From contig NZ_JAAALB010000006.1 of NCBI RefSeq assembly GCF_009905545.1, positions 1 through 64,000 of the forward strand: a DNA stretch of 64,000 bases, given 5' to 3'. Positions within the stretch are counted from its first letter, which is position 1, and each line of letters begins with the position of its first letter. Made by a program: the position numbers and the translations under genes. Below, in pieces: positions 55,374 through 63,932 of the stretch. The notes beneath the pieces are model-generated. The model searched no databases, was not told the origin of the DNA, and saw only the letters and a program-made list of their open reading frames with translations. The stretch comes from Cellulophaga sp. BC115SP (GTDB lineage: Bacteria > Bacteroidota > Bacteroidia > Cytophagales > Spirosomataceae).

Positions 55374-55674
55374 AAGTAATGAGTTGTGAGTTGTACTTGC
55401 CTAAAGAGTAAAGTTTGCTTATCCCGTGAAATAACTTTACTCTTTTTCTACTTTTCTTTATTGCTATAGTTGTTATCTTTAGCCAATTCAATTTTTCTTC
55501 TTGTTGTTGACACTCTTTCCTTTAGGTTTTTACCCGAACAGATTTAAAGAAATATTTATCAAATTCTTGTTGTAAATCACATTTTGTGTCTTACTTTCCT
55601 GAAAAATAATGGTTCTAAGTAACATAAAAGTATTTAGAAAAGCGTTTTGTCAAGGGAGCAAACACTACATAGAT
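55374..55674. other. Intergenic region between the TPR protein and the DUF6089-type gene
   Basis: These 301 bases hold the terminator at 55403-55445 and the upstream region of the next gene. A weak promoter-like TATCTTTA occurs near 55475. No other element is apparent. Confidence 0.5.
55403..55445 (+). terminator. Intrinsic terminator of the TPR membrane protein gene
   Basis: A 13-bp perfect stem (55403-55415 with 55433-55445) is followed by TTTCTACTTTTC. It lies 29 bp after the stop codon. Confidence 0.8.
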
Positions 55675-56706
55675 ATGAATAAAATATACCTTCTTACACT
55701 TTCATTAATACTGTTGTTGGGAAAGGCAGGATATGGACAGTCATTTTTATCTTTTGGTAAAAATAAATCTAGAAGTACCGAAAGTAAACTTTACGAAAAG
55801 CACTCTTCTGTGGCATTTGGCTTGGGAACAAGTCATTATTATGGGGACTTAGCGCCCTATTATCGTATTATTCCTTCTTTCACCCAAGATATCAGATGGA
55901 ATGTAGGTGCCGAATGGGAACGCTATTTGTCTCCACATTGGGGCGTTCGAGTGGGTTTATCATGGATACGCATTGCTGGCGATGACAACAAATTTCAGGG
56001 TGTGGCAGGAATGGAAAGTTTTTTTATGCGAAACGCTCATTTCAGAAATGATGTGAAAGAATTGTCTGTGGTAGGTGTATATCAATTGGTCAAACAAAAT
56101 CGCAACTATCGTGCTCGTACCAAGCTTATGCCTTATTTGTTTGCAGGAGTTGGGGTGTTTCATCATAACCCTATGGCAAAAGCGCCTCAAGGCATTAGTA
56201 TTCCAGCAGGACAATGGACTAGTCTTCAGCCACTGGGTACCGAAGGACAAGGCTTACCAGGATATGCTTCTCCTTACAAGCTCATTTCGGTCAGTATTCC
56301 TGCGGGTATTGGTATCAATTATAAAGTGAACCAAAATTGGGATTTTGGAGTAGAATTTAGTCTGAGATATACGCTAACAGATTATCTAGACGATGTAGGA
56401 GGACCCTATGTTTTGCCCCAAGATGTTCAAGACCCCAATACCTTGGCATTTAGTCACCGAGAATTAGAAAGCACATCCATCACAACCGGTCGTGACCGTT
56501 TACCAGAAATTCGTCAGTGGTTTGTTAATGCAGGTTTTACAGCATACGCCGACCCAAATACCCCCATTAATCCAAGAGATGCCGCGGTATTTTACAGTGG
56601 TAATTCTCGTAATGCGACAGGAAATATAAACGATAGTTTTTTAATGACTCGTATCAAGCTAGTTTATCACTTGATGCCAGCTGTAAAATGCCCTCCATTG
56701 AGATAA
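55675..56706 (+). CDS. DUF6089-type outer-membrane beta-barrel protein
   Basis: I start at the Met of MNKIYLLTLSLIL, 22 codons inside the longest frame, because the signal peptide begins there (cut near GYGQ). The mature protein, about 320 residues, opens with SVAFGLGTSHYYGDLAPYY and has repeated amphipathic strands (WNVGAEWERYLSPHWGVRVGLSW). This fits DUF6089-like barrels common in Bacteroidota. Its function is unknown; an outer-membrane location is inferred. Confidence 0.8.
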   Translation: MNKIYLLTLSLILLLGKAGYGQSFLSFGKNKSRSTESKLYEKHSSVAFGLGTSHYYGDLAPYYRIIPSFTQDIRWNVGAEWERYLSPHWGVRVGLSWIRIAGDDNKFQGVAGMESFFMRNAHFRNDVKELSVVGVYQLVKQNRNYRARTKLMPYLFAGVGVFHHNPMAKAPQGISIPAGQWTSLQPLGTEGQGLPGYASPYKLISVSIPAGIGINYKVNQNWDFGVEFSLRYTLTDYLDDVGGPYVLPQDVQDPNTLAFSHRELESTSITTGRDRLPEIRQWFVNAGFTAYADPNTPINPRDAAVFYSGNSRNATGNINDSFLMTRIKLVYHLMPAVKCPPLR

Positions 56707-56724
56707 TAAACCCTATTTTTTAGC

Positions 56725-56764
56725 ATAAAGGCGTTTTAGAATTCAAGTTCTAAAACGCCTTTAT
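56725..56764 (+). terminator. Terminator of the DUF6089-type gene
   Basis: A perfect 17-bp stem (56725-56741 with 56748-56764) with a 6-nt loop is followed by TTTTAA. It lies 18 bp after the stop codon. Confidence 0.9.
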
Positions 56765-57135
56765 TTTTAATAAAAATCGTTGATAAAATCTCGAAGATTA
56801 TGGTTTTTAGTTTGTTTTTGAAGCTAAAACGCTTAATTTAGTGTAAGCAATCGGCTCGATGAGCAGAGTACTGTGGCCCGAAATGTGAGGTCGGTTTGTT
56901 GATTTTAATAGATTTTTCAAGATTAATAGACTATATCCTTCGTAGTGTTATTGTATTTCTGCCTCTTTCCTGTCAAAGTGCCTTAATTATTAACCCAAAA
57001 ACAATCACAATTTTGACCACTATTCATAGAAGTGATGATTTAAGAGTATCTATCATATAAAAGTTTGTACGAGTCGTTTTTTTGCTTTTCAATGAAATTC
57101 TCATTTTTCAAATTTTTACATGTAGTGTATTTCTA

Positions 57136-57318
57136 TATGGTTAATTAGGGTTGTACAAAGGATTTCAAACTATTGCAGATTGGGGATTTCTGATTTCGGA
57201 AATGAATTAAAATACCTTTATTTTTTACAAAATATAGAAGATTATACTTCCGAAATCCAACATCCGATATCCGAAATAAACAGTTTCATAACCCTTCGTA
57301 CAGTACTATATGGTTAAT
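57136..57318. mobile_element. Miniature inverted-repeat element (copy B) with putative 10-bp target duplication
   Basis: The 163-bp element (57146-57308) has imperfect terminal inverted repeats: TAGGGTTGTACAAAGG at the left and, read inverted, TAGTACTGTACGAAGGG at the right. It has an internal palindrome (TTTCTGATTTCGGAA with TTCCGAAATCCAACATC). It is bounded by identical 10-mers TATGGTTAAT at 57136-57145 and 57309-57318. It encodes no protein. The design fits a MITE mobilised by an unseen transposase. Confidence 0.7.
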
Positions 57319-57368
57319 AACTAATTTCTGTTAACGCTTTTCCACTTTAGTCCCCCAACTGTGTTAAT

Positions 57369-59624
57369 ATGTCCGTAGAAGCTGTAGCGATAGACTTAGA
57401 ATTAGAAAAGAAGGAAATCCTTAAACGGTACAGAAAATTACTCGCAAGTGCCAAACCCTATCTTCGTGATAATGATGCCAAGTTAATCAAACAAGCATTT
57501 TTGATGTCGGTCGAAGCGCATAAACACATGCGTCGTAAATCTGGTGAACCGTATATCTACCACCCCATTGCGGTAGCGCAAATTTGTGTGGATGAGATAG
57601 GGCTAGGAGCCACGTCCATTATTTGTGCCTTGTTACACGATGTAGTCGAAGATACTGAAGTAACACTCGATGAAATTTCGGAGCAGTTCGGCTCCAAGGT
57701 TGCCAAAATTATCGATGGCTTAACCAAAATTTCAGGCGTATTTGAGCATGGTTCTTCTCAACAAGCAGAGAATTTCAGAAAAATGCTTTTGACGCTTTCT
57801 GACGACATCCGAGTAATCCTGATCAAACTTGCCGACCGCTTGCATAATATGCGTACGCTCACAAGTATGGCGAGAGATAAACAATTAAAAATTAGCTCAG
57901 AAACTTTCTATCTGTATGCTCCTCTAGCACACCGCTTGGGTTTGCATGCTATTAAATCTGAATTAGAAGACCTTTGTTTAAAATATACCGAACCAGAGGC
58001 TTATAAAGAGATAGCTAAAAGGCTCAAAGAGACCAAAGCATCCAGAGAGAAGTTTATCCAAAACTTTATTCGACCTATCGATAAAGGACTTCAGGATATG
58101 AGCTTCAAGCATGTCATAAAAGGACGCCCAAAATCTATTTATTCAATTCATAATAAACTCAAAAAGAGCAATGTACCTTTTGATGAGATATATGATTTGT
58201 TTGCCGTTCGGGTTATTTTGGATGTTCCCAAAGAACAAGAAAAAGCGGCTTGTTGGGCGGTATATTCAATGGTGACTGACCATTACAAACCCAACCCTGA
58301 CCGTTTGAAAGACTGGATCTCAAACCCTAAATCCAATGGATATGAATCATTACATACCACTGTAATGAGTTCAGGGAAAAAAGGTCGCTGGGTCGAAGTA
58401 CAAATCCGTACCACACGTATGGACGAGATTGCAGAAAAAGGCTTTGCCGCCCACTGGAAATACAAAGGCAACGATACTCGCACCAATAAGGCTTTTGAAT
58501 CGTGGTTATCGCAGATTCGTGAAGCATTAGATTCTTCTGACAAAGCCCAACAGTCGGCCGTCGAATTGGTCGATGATATTCGTAGTAGTTTGTACAACGA
58601 AGAGGTATTTGTATATACGCCAAAAGGAAAACTTATCGTTCTAAAAGAAGGTGCTACGGCTTTAGACTTTGCTTTTGAAATCCACACAGAAGTGGGTGCT
58701 CGTTGTATCGGCGCCAAGGTCAACAATAAGTTAGTGCCATTGAGTTACAAACTCAAAACGGGTGATATCATTGAATGTATGACTTCGGCAAAACAAAAAC
58801 CATCTGAAGATTGGTTAGGTTTTGTCGTAACCACCAAGGCCAAGTCACGCATTAAAGACTATATCAAAGAAGCCAACAAACAGCACGTAATTGTTGGGCG
58901 TGATATGGTAGAACATCGTTTGAAAATTCTTGGGGTAAATGTACTCACCTTAGAAGTGACCAATCAGCTAAGAGCCTACTTTAATGCCAAAGATGCCAAT
59001 GATTTGTTCTATCGCTTTGGAAAAGGGTATATCCAACTCGATGAGCTAAAACGCTGGAAGTCTGACCGAGAATCGCATGAGCGTAAGCAAGCGGCTAAGA
59101 GTATTCAGGAGCCATTAACCAATACCAAAAACTTGGTAAAAGAGCTCAAGAAACTTCATGGCGACCGTAAAGATGCCGATGCTTTGTTGATTGGAGAAGA
59201 TATGGATAAGATAGATTACACGCTGGCAAAATGTTGTAATCCAATCGCGGGGGACGATGTATTTGGTTTTGTAACCATCAACGAGGGTATCAAAATTCAC
59301 CGTACCAGCTGTCCTAATGCTCCTGAATTATTGTCAAGACATGGCGACCGCGTCCTAAAAGCAGTGTGGGCATCTAAGATAGAAATGTCTTTTGTGGCAC
59401 ATTTGATTATCAAAGGAACCGACCGTATGGGTTTGATGAACGACGTTACCAGAGTAATTTCTCAAGACTTGCAAGTCAATATTCAAAATCTTTCAATTGG
59501 TGTAAAAGATGGCATTTTTGAGGGAAAAATTGCATTGATGGTCAACAATACGGGGCATCTAGAAAAATTGGTAAACTCATTAGAACAAGTAAGTGGCGTT
59601 GTAGAAATCGAGAGAGGGGAATAA
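57369..59624 (+). CDS. spoT: Bifunctional (p)ppGpp synthetase/hydrolase (RelA/SpoT)
   Basis: The 751-residue protein makes and degrades the stringent alarmone (p)ppGpp. The N-terminal HD hydrolase has His65 (YHPIAVAQ), His90-Asp91 and the ED pair in LLHDVVEDT, and later KLADRLHNMRTL. The synthetase domain carries KGRPKSIYSI, FDEIYDLFAVRVI and NGYESLHTTV. TGS (FVYTPKGKLIVLKEGAT) and C-terminal zinc-finger-like and ACT domains follow. All hydrolase and synthetase motifs are present, so both activities are expected. It is flanked on both sides by related miniature elements. Confidence 0.96.
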   Translation: MSVEAVAIDLELEKKEILKRYRKLLASAKPYLRDNDAKLIKQAFLMSVEAHKHMRRKSGEPYIYHPIAVAQICVDEIGLGATSIICALLHDVVEDTEVTLDEISEQFGSKVAKIIDGLTKISGVFEHGSSQQAENFRKMLLTLSDDIRVILIKLADRLHNMRTLTSMARDKQLKISSETFYLYAPLAHRLGLHAIKSELEDLCLKYTEPEAYKEIAKRLKETKASREKFIQNFIRPIDKGLQDMSFKHVIKGRPKSIYSIHNKLKKSNVPFDEIYDLFAVRVILDVPKEQEKAACWAVYSMVTDHYKPNPDRLKDWISNPKSNGYESLHTTVMSSGKKGRWVEVQIRTTRMDEIAEKGFAAHWKYKGNDTRTNKAFESWLSQIREALDSSDKAQQSAVELVDDIRSSLYNEEVFVYTPKGKLIVLKEGATALDFAFEIHTEVGARCIGAKVNNKLVPLSYKLKTGDIIECMTSAKQKPSEDWLGFVVTTKAKSRIKDYIKEANKQHVIVGRDMVEHRLKILGVNVLTLEVTNQLRAYFNAKDANDLFYRFGKGYIQLDELKRWKSDRESHERKQAAKSIQEPLTNTKNLVKELKKLHGDRKDADALLIGEDMDKIDYTLAKCCNPIAGDDVFGFVTINEGIKIHRTSCPNAPELLSRHGDRVLKAVWASKIEMSFVAHLIIKGTDRMGLMNDVTRVISQDLQVNIQNLSIGVKDGIFEGKIALMVNNTGHLEKLVNSLEQVSGVVEIERGE

Positions 59625-59628
59625 AGAA

Positions 59629-59690
59629 TATTTCGGATTTGGGATGTTTGATTTCGGATTTAAGATTTTTTAAAAACAATCCAGCATCCC
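59629..59690. repeat. Degenerate palindromic element (copy D) next to the spoT stop
   Basis: ATTTCGGATTTGGGATG and AATCCAGCATCCC are diverged versions of the arms of copy A. They begin 5 bp after the spoT stop codon and could double as its terminator. Confidence 0.5.
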
Positions 59691-59694
59691 CTAT

Positions 59695-59864
59695 TAGTAC
59701 TGTACGAAGGGTTTCCAACTATTGCAGATTTGGGATTTCTGATTTCGGAAAAAGTAAAATATCTTGATTTTCGCAAAATATAAATAAAAAGGTAGGTTAC
59801 ATTTCCGAGATCCAACATCCGATATCCGAAATAGATAGTTCTTGCAATCTTTCGTACACTACTA
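59695..59864. mobile_element. Miniature inverted-repeat element (copy C)
   Basis: The 170-bp element begins TAGTACTGTACGAAGG and, read inverted from its right end, TAGTAGTGTACGAAAG. It matches copy B in orientation, layout and internal palindrome (ATTTCTGATTTCGGAA; CCAACATCCGATATCCGAAAT with a longer shared stretch). No clear target duplication flanks it. It appears to abut or interrupt copy D. Confidence 0.7.
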
Positions 59865-60037
59865 ATCTACGATACAGACTAAAGCTTTCTTATAAATTTC
59901 CATTTTAATGTGAAAATGAGTTATTTTGTATTAAAGAATAGATTTAGTCTAAAATTGAATCTTCATGAATTATTGAGTGTTTAGTTTTTGGACATTGAAC
60001 CAGCTTTTCATAAACTAATCACCGAAGCCATTAAACA

Positions 60038-60538
60038 ATGCCATCAAACGCTAATTTGGAGGCTGTAAAGAAAATTTTTACAGCATATCTTGAAAATAAA
60101 GGGCTGAGAAAAACGCCAGAACGCTTTGCGATTTTGGAAGAGATTTACTCACGTGACGACCATTTTGATGTGGAGGAGCTTTATATTTCGATGAAGAATA
60201 AGAAGTATCAGGTTTCGCGTGCAACTGTGTATAATACCCTAGATGTATTAGTAGAATGTGATTTGGTTTCCAAACATCAATTTGGAAGAAATATTGCACA
60301 ATACGAAAAATCTTATGGTCGTCGTCAACACGACCACTTGATTTGTACAGACTGTCACCATGTAACTGAATTTTGCGATCCACGTGTCCAAACAATTCAG
60401 TCGATGGTGGGCGAAATGCTACAATTCAATGTAATGCACCACTCTTTGATTTTTTATGGTTCATGTACCAAAACGGATTGTGAACATAAAAAAGCTCTTC
60501 AACAACAGCTTTCTGTTAATGGCGAATCTGACCATTAG
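60038..60538 (+). CDS. Fur family transcriptional regulator
   Basis: The 166-residue protein has a winged-helix DNA-binding domain ([37 protein letters not shown]). The metal-binding half carries HDHLICTDC, with His98, His100, Cys103 and Cys106, and a second zinc pair Cys143 and Cys148 in SCTKTDCEH. It could be Fur, Zur or PerR; the sequence alone does not decide. It is followed by a hairpin and then purA. Confidence 0.93.
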   Translation: MPSNANLEAVKKIFTAYLENKGLRKTPERFAILEEIYSRDDHFDVEELYISMKNKKYQVSRATVYNTLDVLVECDLVSKHQFGRNIAQYEKSYGRRQHDHLICTDCHHVTEFCDPRVQTIQSMVGEMLQFNVMHHSLIFYGSCTKTDCEHKKALQQQLSVNGESDH

Positions 60539-60542
60539 AAAG

Positions 60543-60584
60543 GAATTCTCTGATGTATCATAAGTATAATACCTCAGAGAATTC
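60543..60584 (+). terminator. Terminator of the Fur-family gene
   Basis: A perfect 11-bp stem (60543-60553 with 60574-60584) extends by a further 4 paired bases after one mismatch. A modestly T-rich stretch follows. It is 4 bp past the stop codon. Confidence 0.7.
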
Positions 60585-60628
60585 TCAAATTTCCTCCATA
60601 GATAAGGGCTTTTCCTAATAAGATTAGT

Positions 60629-60636
60629 TATCTTTG
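60629..60636 (+). promoter_or_regulatory. Candidate -7 element of the purA promoter
   Basis: TATCTTTG matches TAnnTTTG exactly. No TTTG or TTG sits at the usual distance upstream. It implies transcription from near 60643 and a leader of about 78 nt. Confidence 0.45.
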
Positions 60637-60651
60637 CCTTTCATTTCGTAC

Positions 60652-60704
60652 CGCAGGCAATGGCCTGTAAAATTTCGTAACTCTAAATACGGGCGTAGCC
60701 TGTG
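60652..60704 (+). promoter_or_regulatory. purA leader with two alternative base-pairings
   Basis: GCAGGC at 60653-60658 can pair with the nearby GCCTGT (60663-60668), or, as CGCAGGC, with GCCTGTG (60698-60704) next to the start codon. The two pairings exclude each other. This could be a simple leader hairpin or a regulatory switch; it matches no riboswitch class I know. Confidence 0.3.
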
Positions 60705-60720
60705 ATACCAAGTAATAAAA

Positions 60721-62001
60721 ATGGCAGTAGATGTATTGTTGGGTTTGCAGTGGGGCGATGAAGGTAAAGGTAAAATCGTTGACGTTTTAGCTCCTAAATA
60801 TCAAGTTGTTGCCCGCTTTCAAGGTGGCCCTAATGCTGGACACACATTAGAATTCGACGGATTCAAACATGTTTTGCATCAAATTCCTTCAGGAATTTTT
60901 CGTCAAGAGGTTCAAAACATCATCGGTAACGGTGTGGTTCTTGACCCAATCATCTTCAAAAAAGAAATCGATGGTCTTGCAAAGTACAATTTGAGCTTGC
61001 AACAAAACCTCGAAGTTTCAAAAAAAGCTTCTATTATCCTTCCTACTCACCGCTTGCTAGATGCAGCTTACGAAAAAGCTAAAGGTGACGCCAAAATCGG
61101 ATCTACTTTAAAAGGTATCGGTCCAACTTACACAGACAAAATTTCTCGTCAAGGTTTGCGTGTTGGAGATATTATTTCACCAAACTTTAAAGCAAAATAT
61201 GATGCGCTTGTAGCTCGTCATAAGGGTATTTTGGATGTTTATCAGTTTGAATATGATTTGACTGCTGCTGAACAAGAGTTCTTCGAAGCTGTTGAATTTA
61301 TGAAACAATTCAACTTGGTAGATTCTGAATATTCTGTAAACAATGCGTTGACAGAAGGAAAAACTATCTTGGCTGAAGGTGCTCAAGGCTCTTTGCTTGA
61401 TGTTGATTTTGGTTCATATCCTTTCGTAACCTCTTCAAATACTGTTACAGCTGGTGCTTGTACAGGTTTGGGCGTTGCTCCAAAAAACATTGGTGAAGTT
61501 TACGGTATCTTCAAAGCTTATGCTACACGTGTAGGTTCAGGTCCTTTCCCTACGGAATTGCTTGATGAGGTAGGTGAACGTATGCGTCAAGAAGGTCGTG
61601 AGTTTGGTTCAACTACAGGTCGTCCTCGTCGTTGTGGATGGATTGATCTTCCTGCATTGAAATATGCAATGATGATCAATGGCGTTACACAATTAGTCAT
61701 GATGAAGGTTGACGTATTGAATATTTTCGAAGAAATCAACATTTGTACGGCTTACAAATTGCCAGATGGTACTATCACTGAGCAATTGCCTTACGATTTA
61801 ACAGATACACAAGTAGAGCCGATCTACGAAACATTGAAAGGATGGAACACGTCTTTGGCTGGCTTAAGAACTTTCGAAAGCCTTCCTGCTGAATTGACAG
61901 GCTACATTGCTTTCTTGGAGGAAAAATTAGGCTTGCCAATCAACTTTATCTCTACTGGTCCTGACCGTGATGAGTGTGTGTTGAGAGGTGCGTTAGCATA
62001 A
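60721..62001 (+). CDS. purA: Adenylosuccinate synthetase
   Basis: The 426-residue enzyme joins IMP and aspartate with GTP to give adenylosuccinate in AMP synthesis. The GTP-binding start LLGLQWGDEGKGKIVD contains catalytic Asp13, and GGPNAGHTL supplies the catalytic His. GSTLKGIGPTYTDK and STTGRPRRCGW are further conserved segments. Length is normal. It has a promoter-like sequence and a structured leader upstream and is monocistronic. Confidence 0.98.
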   Translation: MAVDVLLGLQWGDEGKGKIVDVLAPKYQVVARFQGGPNAGHTLEFDGFKHVLHQIPSGIFRQEVQNIIGNGVVLDPIIFKKEIDGLAKYNLSLQQNLEVSKKASIILPTHRLLDAAYEKAKGDAKIGSTLKGIGPTYTDKISRQGLRVGDIISPNFKAKYDALVARHKGILDVYQFEYDLTAAEQEFFEAVEFMKQFNLVDSEYSVNNALTEGKTILAEGAQGSLLDVDFGSYPFVTSSNTVTAGACTGLGVAPKNIGEVYGIFKAYATRVGSGPFPTELLDEVGERMRQEGREFGSTTGRPRRCGWIDLPALKYAMMINGVTQLVMMKVDVLNIFEEINICTAYKLPDGTITEQLPYDLTDTQVEPIYETLKGWNTSLAGLRTFESLPAELTGYIAFLEEKLGLPINFISTGPDRDECVLRGALA

Positions 62002-62119
62002 GCTATCGGCTTTGGGCTTTTGGCAATTGCTAAGTTAGAGATGAGTCATTTCTAATTTTAGAGTATATTTAAAAAATATTTAGCGGTTGTAGAAAAACGA
62101 TATTTCCGTTTGACACTCC

Positions 62120-62151
62120 TTACTTTTCTTGTCTTGACACAAGAAAAGTAA
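62120..62151. repeat. Palindromic repeat (TTACTTTTCTTGT arms)
   Basis: Arms 62120-62132 and 62139-62151 pair perfectly over 13 bases with a 6-nt loop, and the following AACAAAAGAAAGTC continues the typical pattern. Sequences of this type are widespread intergenic repeats in many bacteria. Confidence 0.55.
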
Positions 62152-62290
62152 CAAAAGAAAGTCAAGAAATCCTAAACTCGCCTGCGGCTCAAACAACAGG
62201 ATTTCAGAAATGCAAATACAATTTTTTCTTCTTCAATAGCTTTTAAAATTTAAACATGCTTTTAGAACTGGGCTTATTGTCAAACTATTC

Positions 62291-62335
62291 ATCAAAAAAG
62301 GCGTTCGAAATGAGTTTTCGAACGCCTTTTTTGAT
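62291..62335. terminator. Bidirectional terminator between purA and nudK
   Basis: A perfect 20-bp stem (62291-62310 with 62316-62335) with a 5-nt loop and A/T-run ends lies between the convergent genes. It is closely similar in design to 52624-52667. Confidence 0.85.
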
Positions 62336-62436
62336 AGTCTCTTAAAAAACACCTCTTTAGACGCAAAATTTGGTGTATCTGCAAATGAAATTCATCTTAA
62401 AATAATCACTCATGCACTCAATCACCAATCACTCAA

Positions 62437-63009
62437 TTAGAAATTTTTATGTAGTTGTAAATACTGCAACAACATAATTGTTTTTCCATCTTTGATTTCG
62501 CCTGTTTTTACCATATCTAAGGCCTGCTCAAAGGGTAATTCAAGGACATCTATTTCTTCGTCTTCAACTCCACCACCTTCATTTGCAACGTCTTCTTGTG
62601 AATACTCAGCAATAAAGAAATATAAAATTTCAGTTACCGAACCTGGACTCATATAGGCTTCAAAAACTTTTTCTACTTCCGAAATACGATAACCCGTTTC
62701 TTCTTCAGTTTCTCGCTTGATAGCGGTTTCGGGCTCATCTTGGTCGAGCAAACCTGCGCAAGCTTCGATAAGCATTCCGTCTTTGTTGCCATTGACATAA
62801 GTCGGAATTCTAAATTGTCGAGTCAAAATCACCGTTTTTTTCCGACTATTGTATAAAAGAATGGTAGCGCCATTACCTCGGTCATAGACTTCACGAGATT
62901 GGGTTTCGACAATACCATTTTTGCGTTGATATTCAAACGTATATTTTTTTAAAATGTACCAATTGTCAGACAAAAGCTTTTCGTCGATAATTTTGATGGA
63001 AGAAGTCAT
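62437..63009 (-). CDS. nudK: Nudix hydrolase, NudK-like (GDP-mannose pyrophosphatase)
   Basis: The 190-residue protein has a Nudix box (GLLDQDE then RETEEETGY, about residues 86-106) with the metal-binding REx2EE core. The preceding EACAGLLD resembles E. coli NudK, which cleaves GDP-mannose. The start region with [15 protein letters not shown] is also typical. It could regulate nucleotide sugars for the glycan genes nearby, but this is inference. It is divergent from the DeoR regulator. Confidence 0.88.
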   Translation of the reverse strand: MTSSIKIIDEKLLSDNWYILKKYTFEYQRKNGIVETQSREVYDRGNGATILLYNSRKKTVILTRQFRIPTYVNGNKDGMLIEACAGLLDQDEPETAIKRETEEETGYRISEVEKVFEAYMSPGSVTEILYFFIAEYSQEDVANEGGGVEDEEIDVLELPFEQALDMVKTGEIKDGKTIMLLQYLQLHKNF

Positions 63010-63017
63010 AAAATCAA

Positions 63018-63056
63018 TTTGATTATTTTTGATTAAAAATGATTATTTTTGATTAA
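63018..63056 (+). promoter_or_regulatory. DeoR promoter with 17-bp direct repeats
   Basis: TTTG (63018-63021) and TATTTTTG (63044-63051) are spaced 22 bases apart, a good Bacteroidota promoter. The 17-mer TGATTATTTTTGATTAA occurs at 63020-63036 and 63040-63056 with a 20-bp period, giving a second TATTTTTG at 63024-63031. The repeats could be an autoregulatory operator. Confidence 0.5.
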
Positions 63057-63080
63057 TTATTCAAAACAACTAAATTTTCT

Positions 63081-63833
63081 ATGAATTACCAACTCCGCAA
63101 ACAGCTTATTTTACAAACGGTCGAAGAAAAAGGCTCGGTGGAAGTCAAGGACTTAGCCGAATTGTTACAAACTTCTGAGATTACAGTTCGAAGAGATTTG
63201 GCAACCTTGTCTGAGCAAGGTCTTTTGTATCGCACACATGGCGGAGCTATGAAGATGAGTTTGGTACAAGCACCTACGAGTTTTGCCAACAAATCCACCA
63301 GCCGCATGGCTGAGAAAGACTATATCTGCCAACTAGCAAGTCAACTGATACAAGAGGGTGATGTGATATTTTTGGATTGCGGAAGTACTGTATCTCGTTT
63401 ATGCCAATTTATCAAACATAAACGTATCAAAGTCATTACTAATTCGTTGCCAATTGTGTATGAATTAATGGGAACAGAGGTATCCGTAAATCTTATTGGT
63501 GGAGAGTTAGATGCAGAGCGACAAGCCATTCATGGAACAATTGCACTAGAGCATATCGCCCGTTATCAGGCCAATAAAGCATTTTTGGGTATCGATGGTA
63601 TTTCGTTAGCTAGAGGGCTGAGTGCTGCCTCCGAAAAGGAAGCTAGTATTGCAACGACTCTTGCACAACATGCTCAACAGGTCATTTTGTTATGCGATGC
63701 CTCTAAGCTCGAAAAAGAAGCATATCTACAATTTGCTTCCTTCGATATGCTCGATGTATTGATTACTGACGCCTCAGCAGATAAGGATTTATTGGTGAAG
63801 TATGAGCAAAAAGGCTTAAAAATTATTTGTTAG
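63081..63833 (+). CDS. DeoR family transcriptional regulator
   Basis: The 250-residue protein has an N-terminal HTH (VKDLAELLQTSEITVRRDL, then LLYRTHGGA) and a C-terminal DeoRC sensor domain with the phosphosugar-site motif DVIFLDCGSTV. DeoR regulators usually repress carbohydrate genes and are released by a phosphorylated sugar. The ligand and targets are unknown. Its promoter region carries direct repeats. Confidence 0.95.
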   Translation: MNYQLRKQLILQTVEEKGSVEVKDLAELLQTSEITVRRDLATLSEQGLLYRTHGGAMKMSLVQAPTSFANKSTSRMAEKDYICQLASQLIQEGDVIFLDCGSTVSRLCQFIKHKRIKVITNSLPIVYELMGTEVSVNLIGGELDAERQAIHGTIALEHIARYQANKAFLGIDGISLARGLSAASEKEASIATTLAQHAQQVILLCDASKLEKEAYLQFASFDMLDVLITDASADKDLLVKYEQKGLKIIC

Positions 63834-63932
63834 TATCTCAATAAGTAGAGTTTTTCTAAAAAGCTATTCCGATATTTGTATATTGGTTAGAGATATACCC
63901 ACTCTAATGCTATCACTTTTTCTTGGAGTCAC

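Larger units (their letters stand above)
56707..57368. other. Intergenic region upstream of spoT
   Basis: These 662 bases hold the DUF6089 terminator, then about 370 AT-rich bases without a convincing gene, then the miniature element at 57146-57308 with its flanking direct repeats. Only 50 bases separate the right-hand direct repeat from spoT, so any spoT promoter lies within or beside the element. Confidence 0.6.
59625..60037. other. Intergenic region downstream of spoT
   Basis: These 413 bases hold a degenerate palindromic element (59629-59690) directly followed by miniature element C (59695-59864), and then the fur-family upstream region. No simple spoT terminator is seen apart from the palindromes themselves. 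Confidence 0.6.
62002..62436. other. Intergenic region between purA and nudK
   Basis: These 435 bases hold a 13-bp hairpin repeat at 62120-62151, a strong bidirectional hairpin at 62291-62335, and the degenerate inverted copy of the GTGATT motif near 62416. No gene is evident. Confidence 0.6.
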
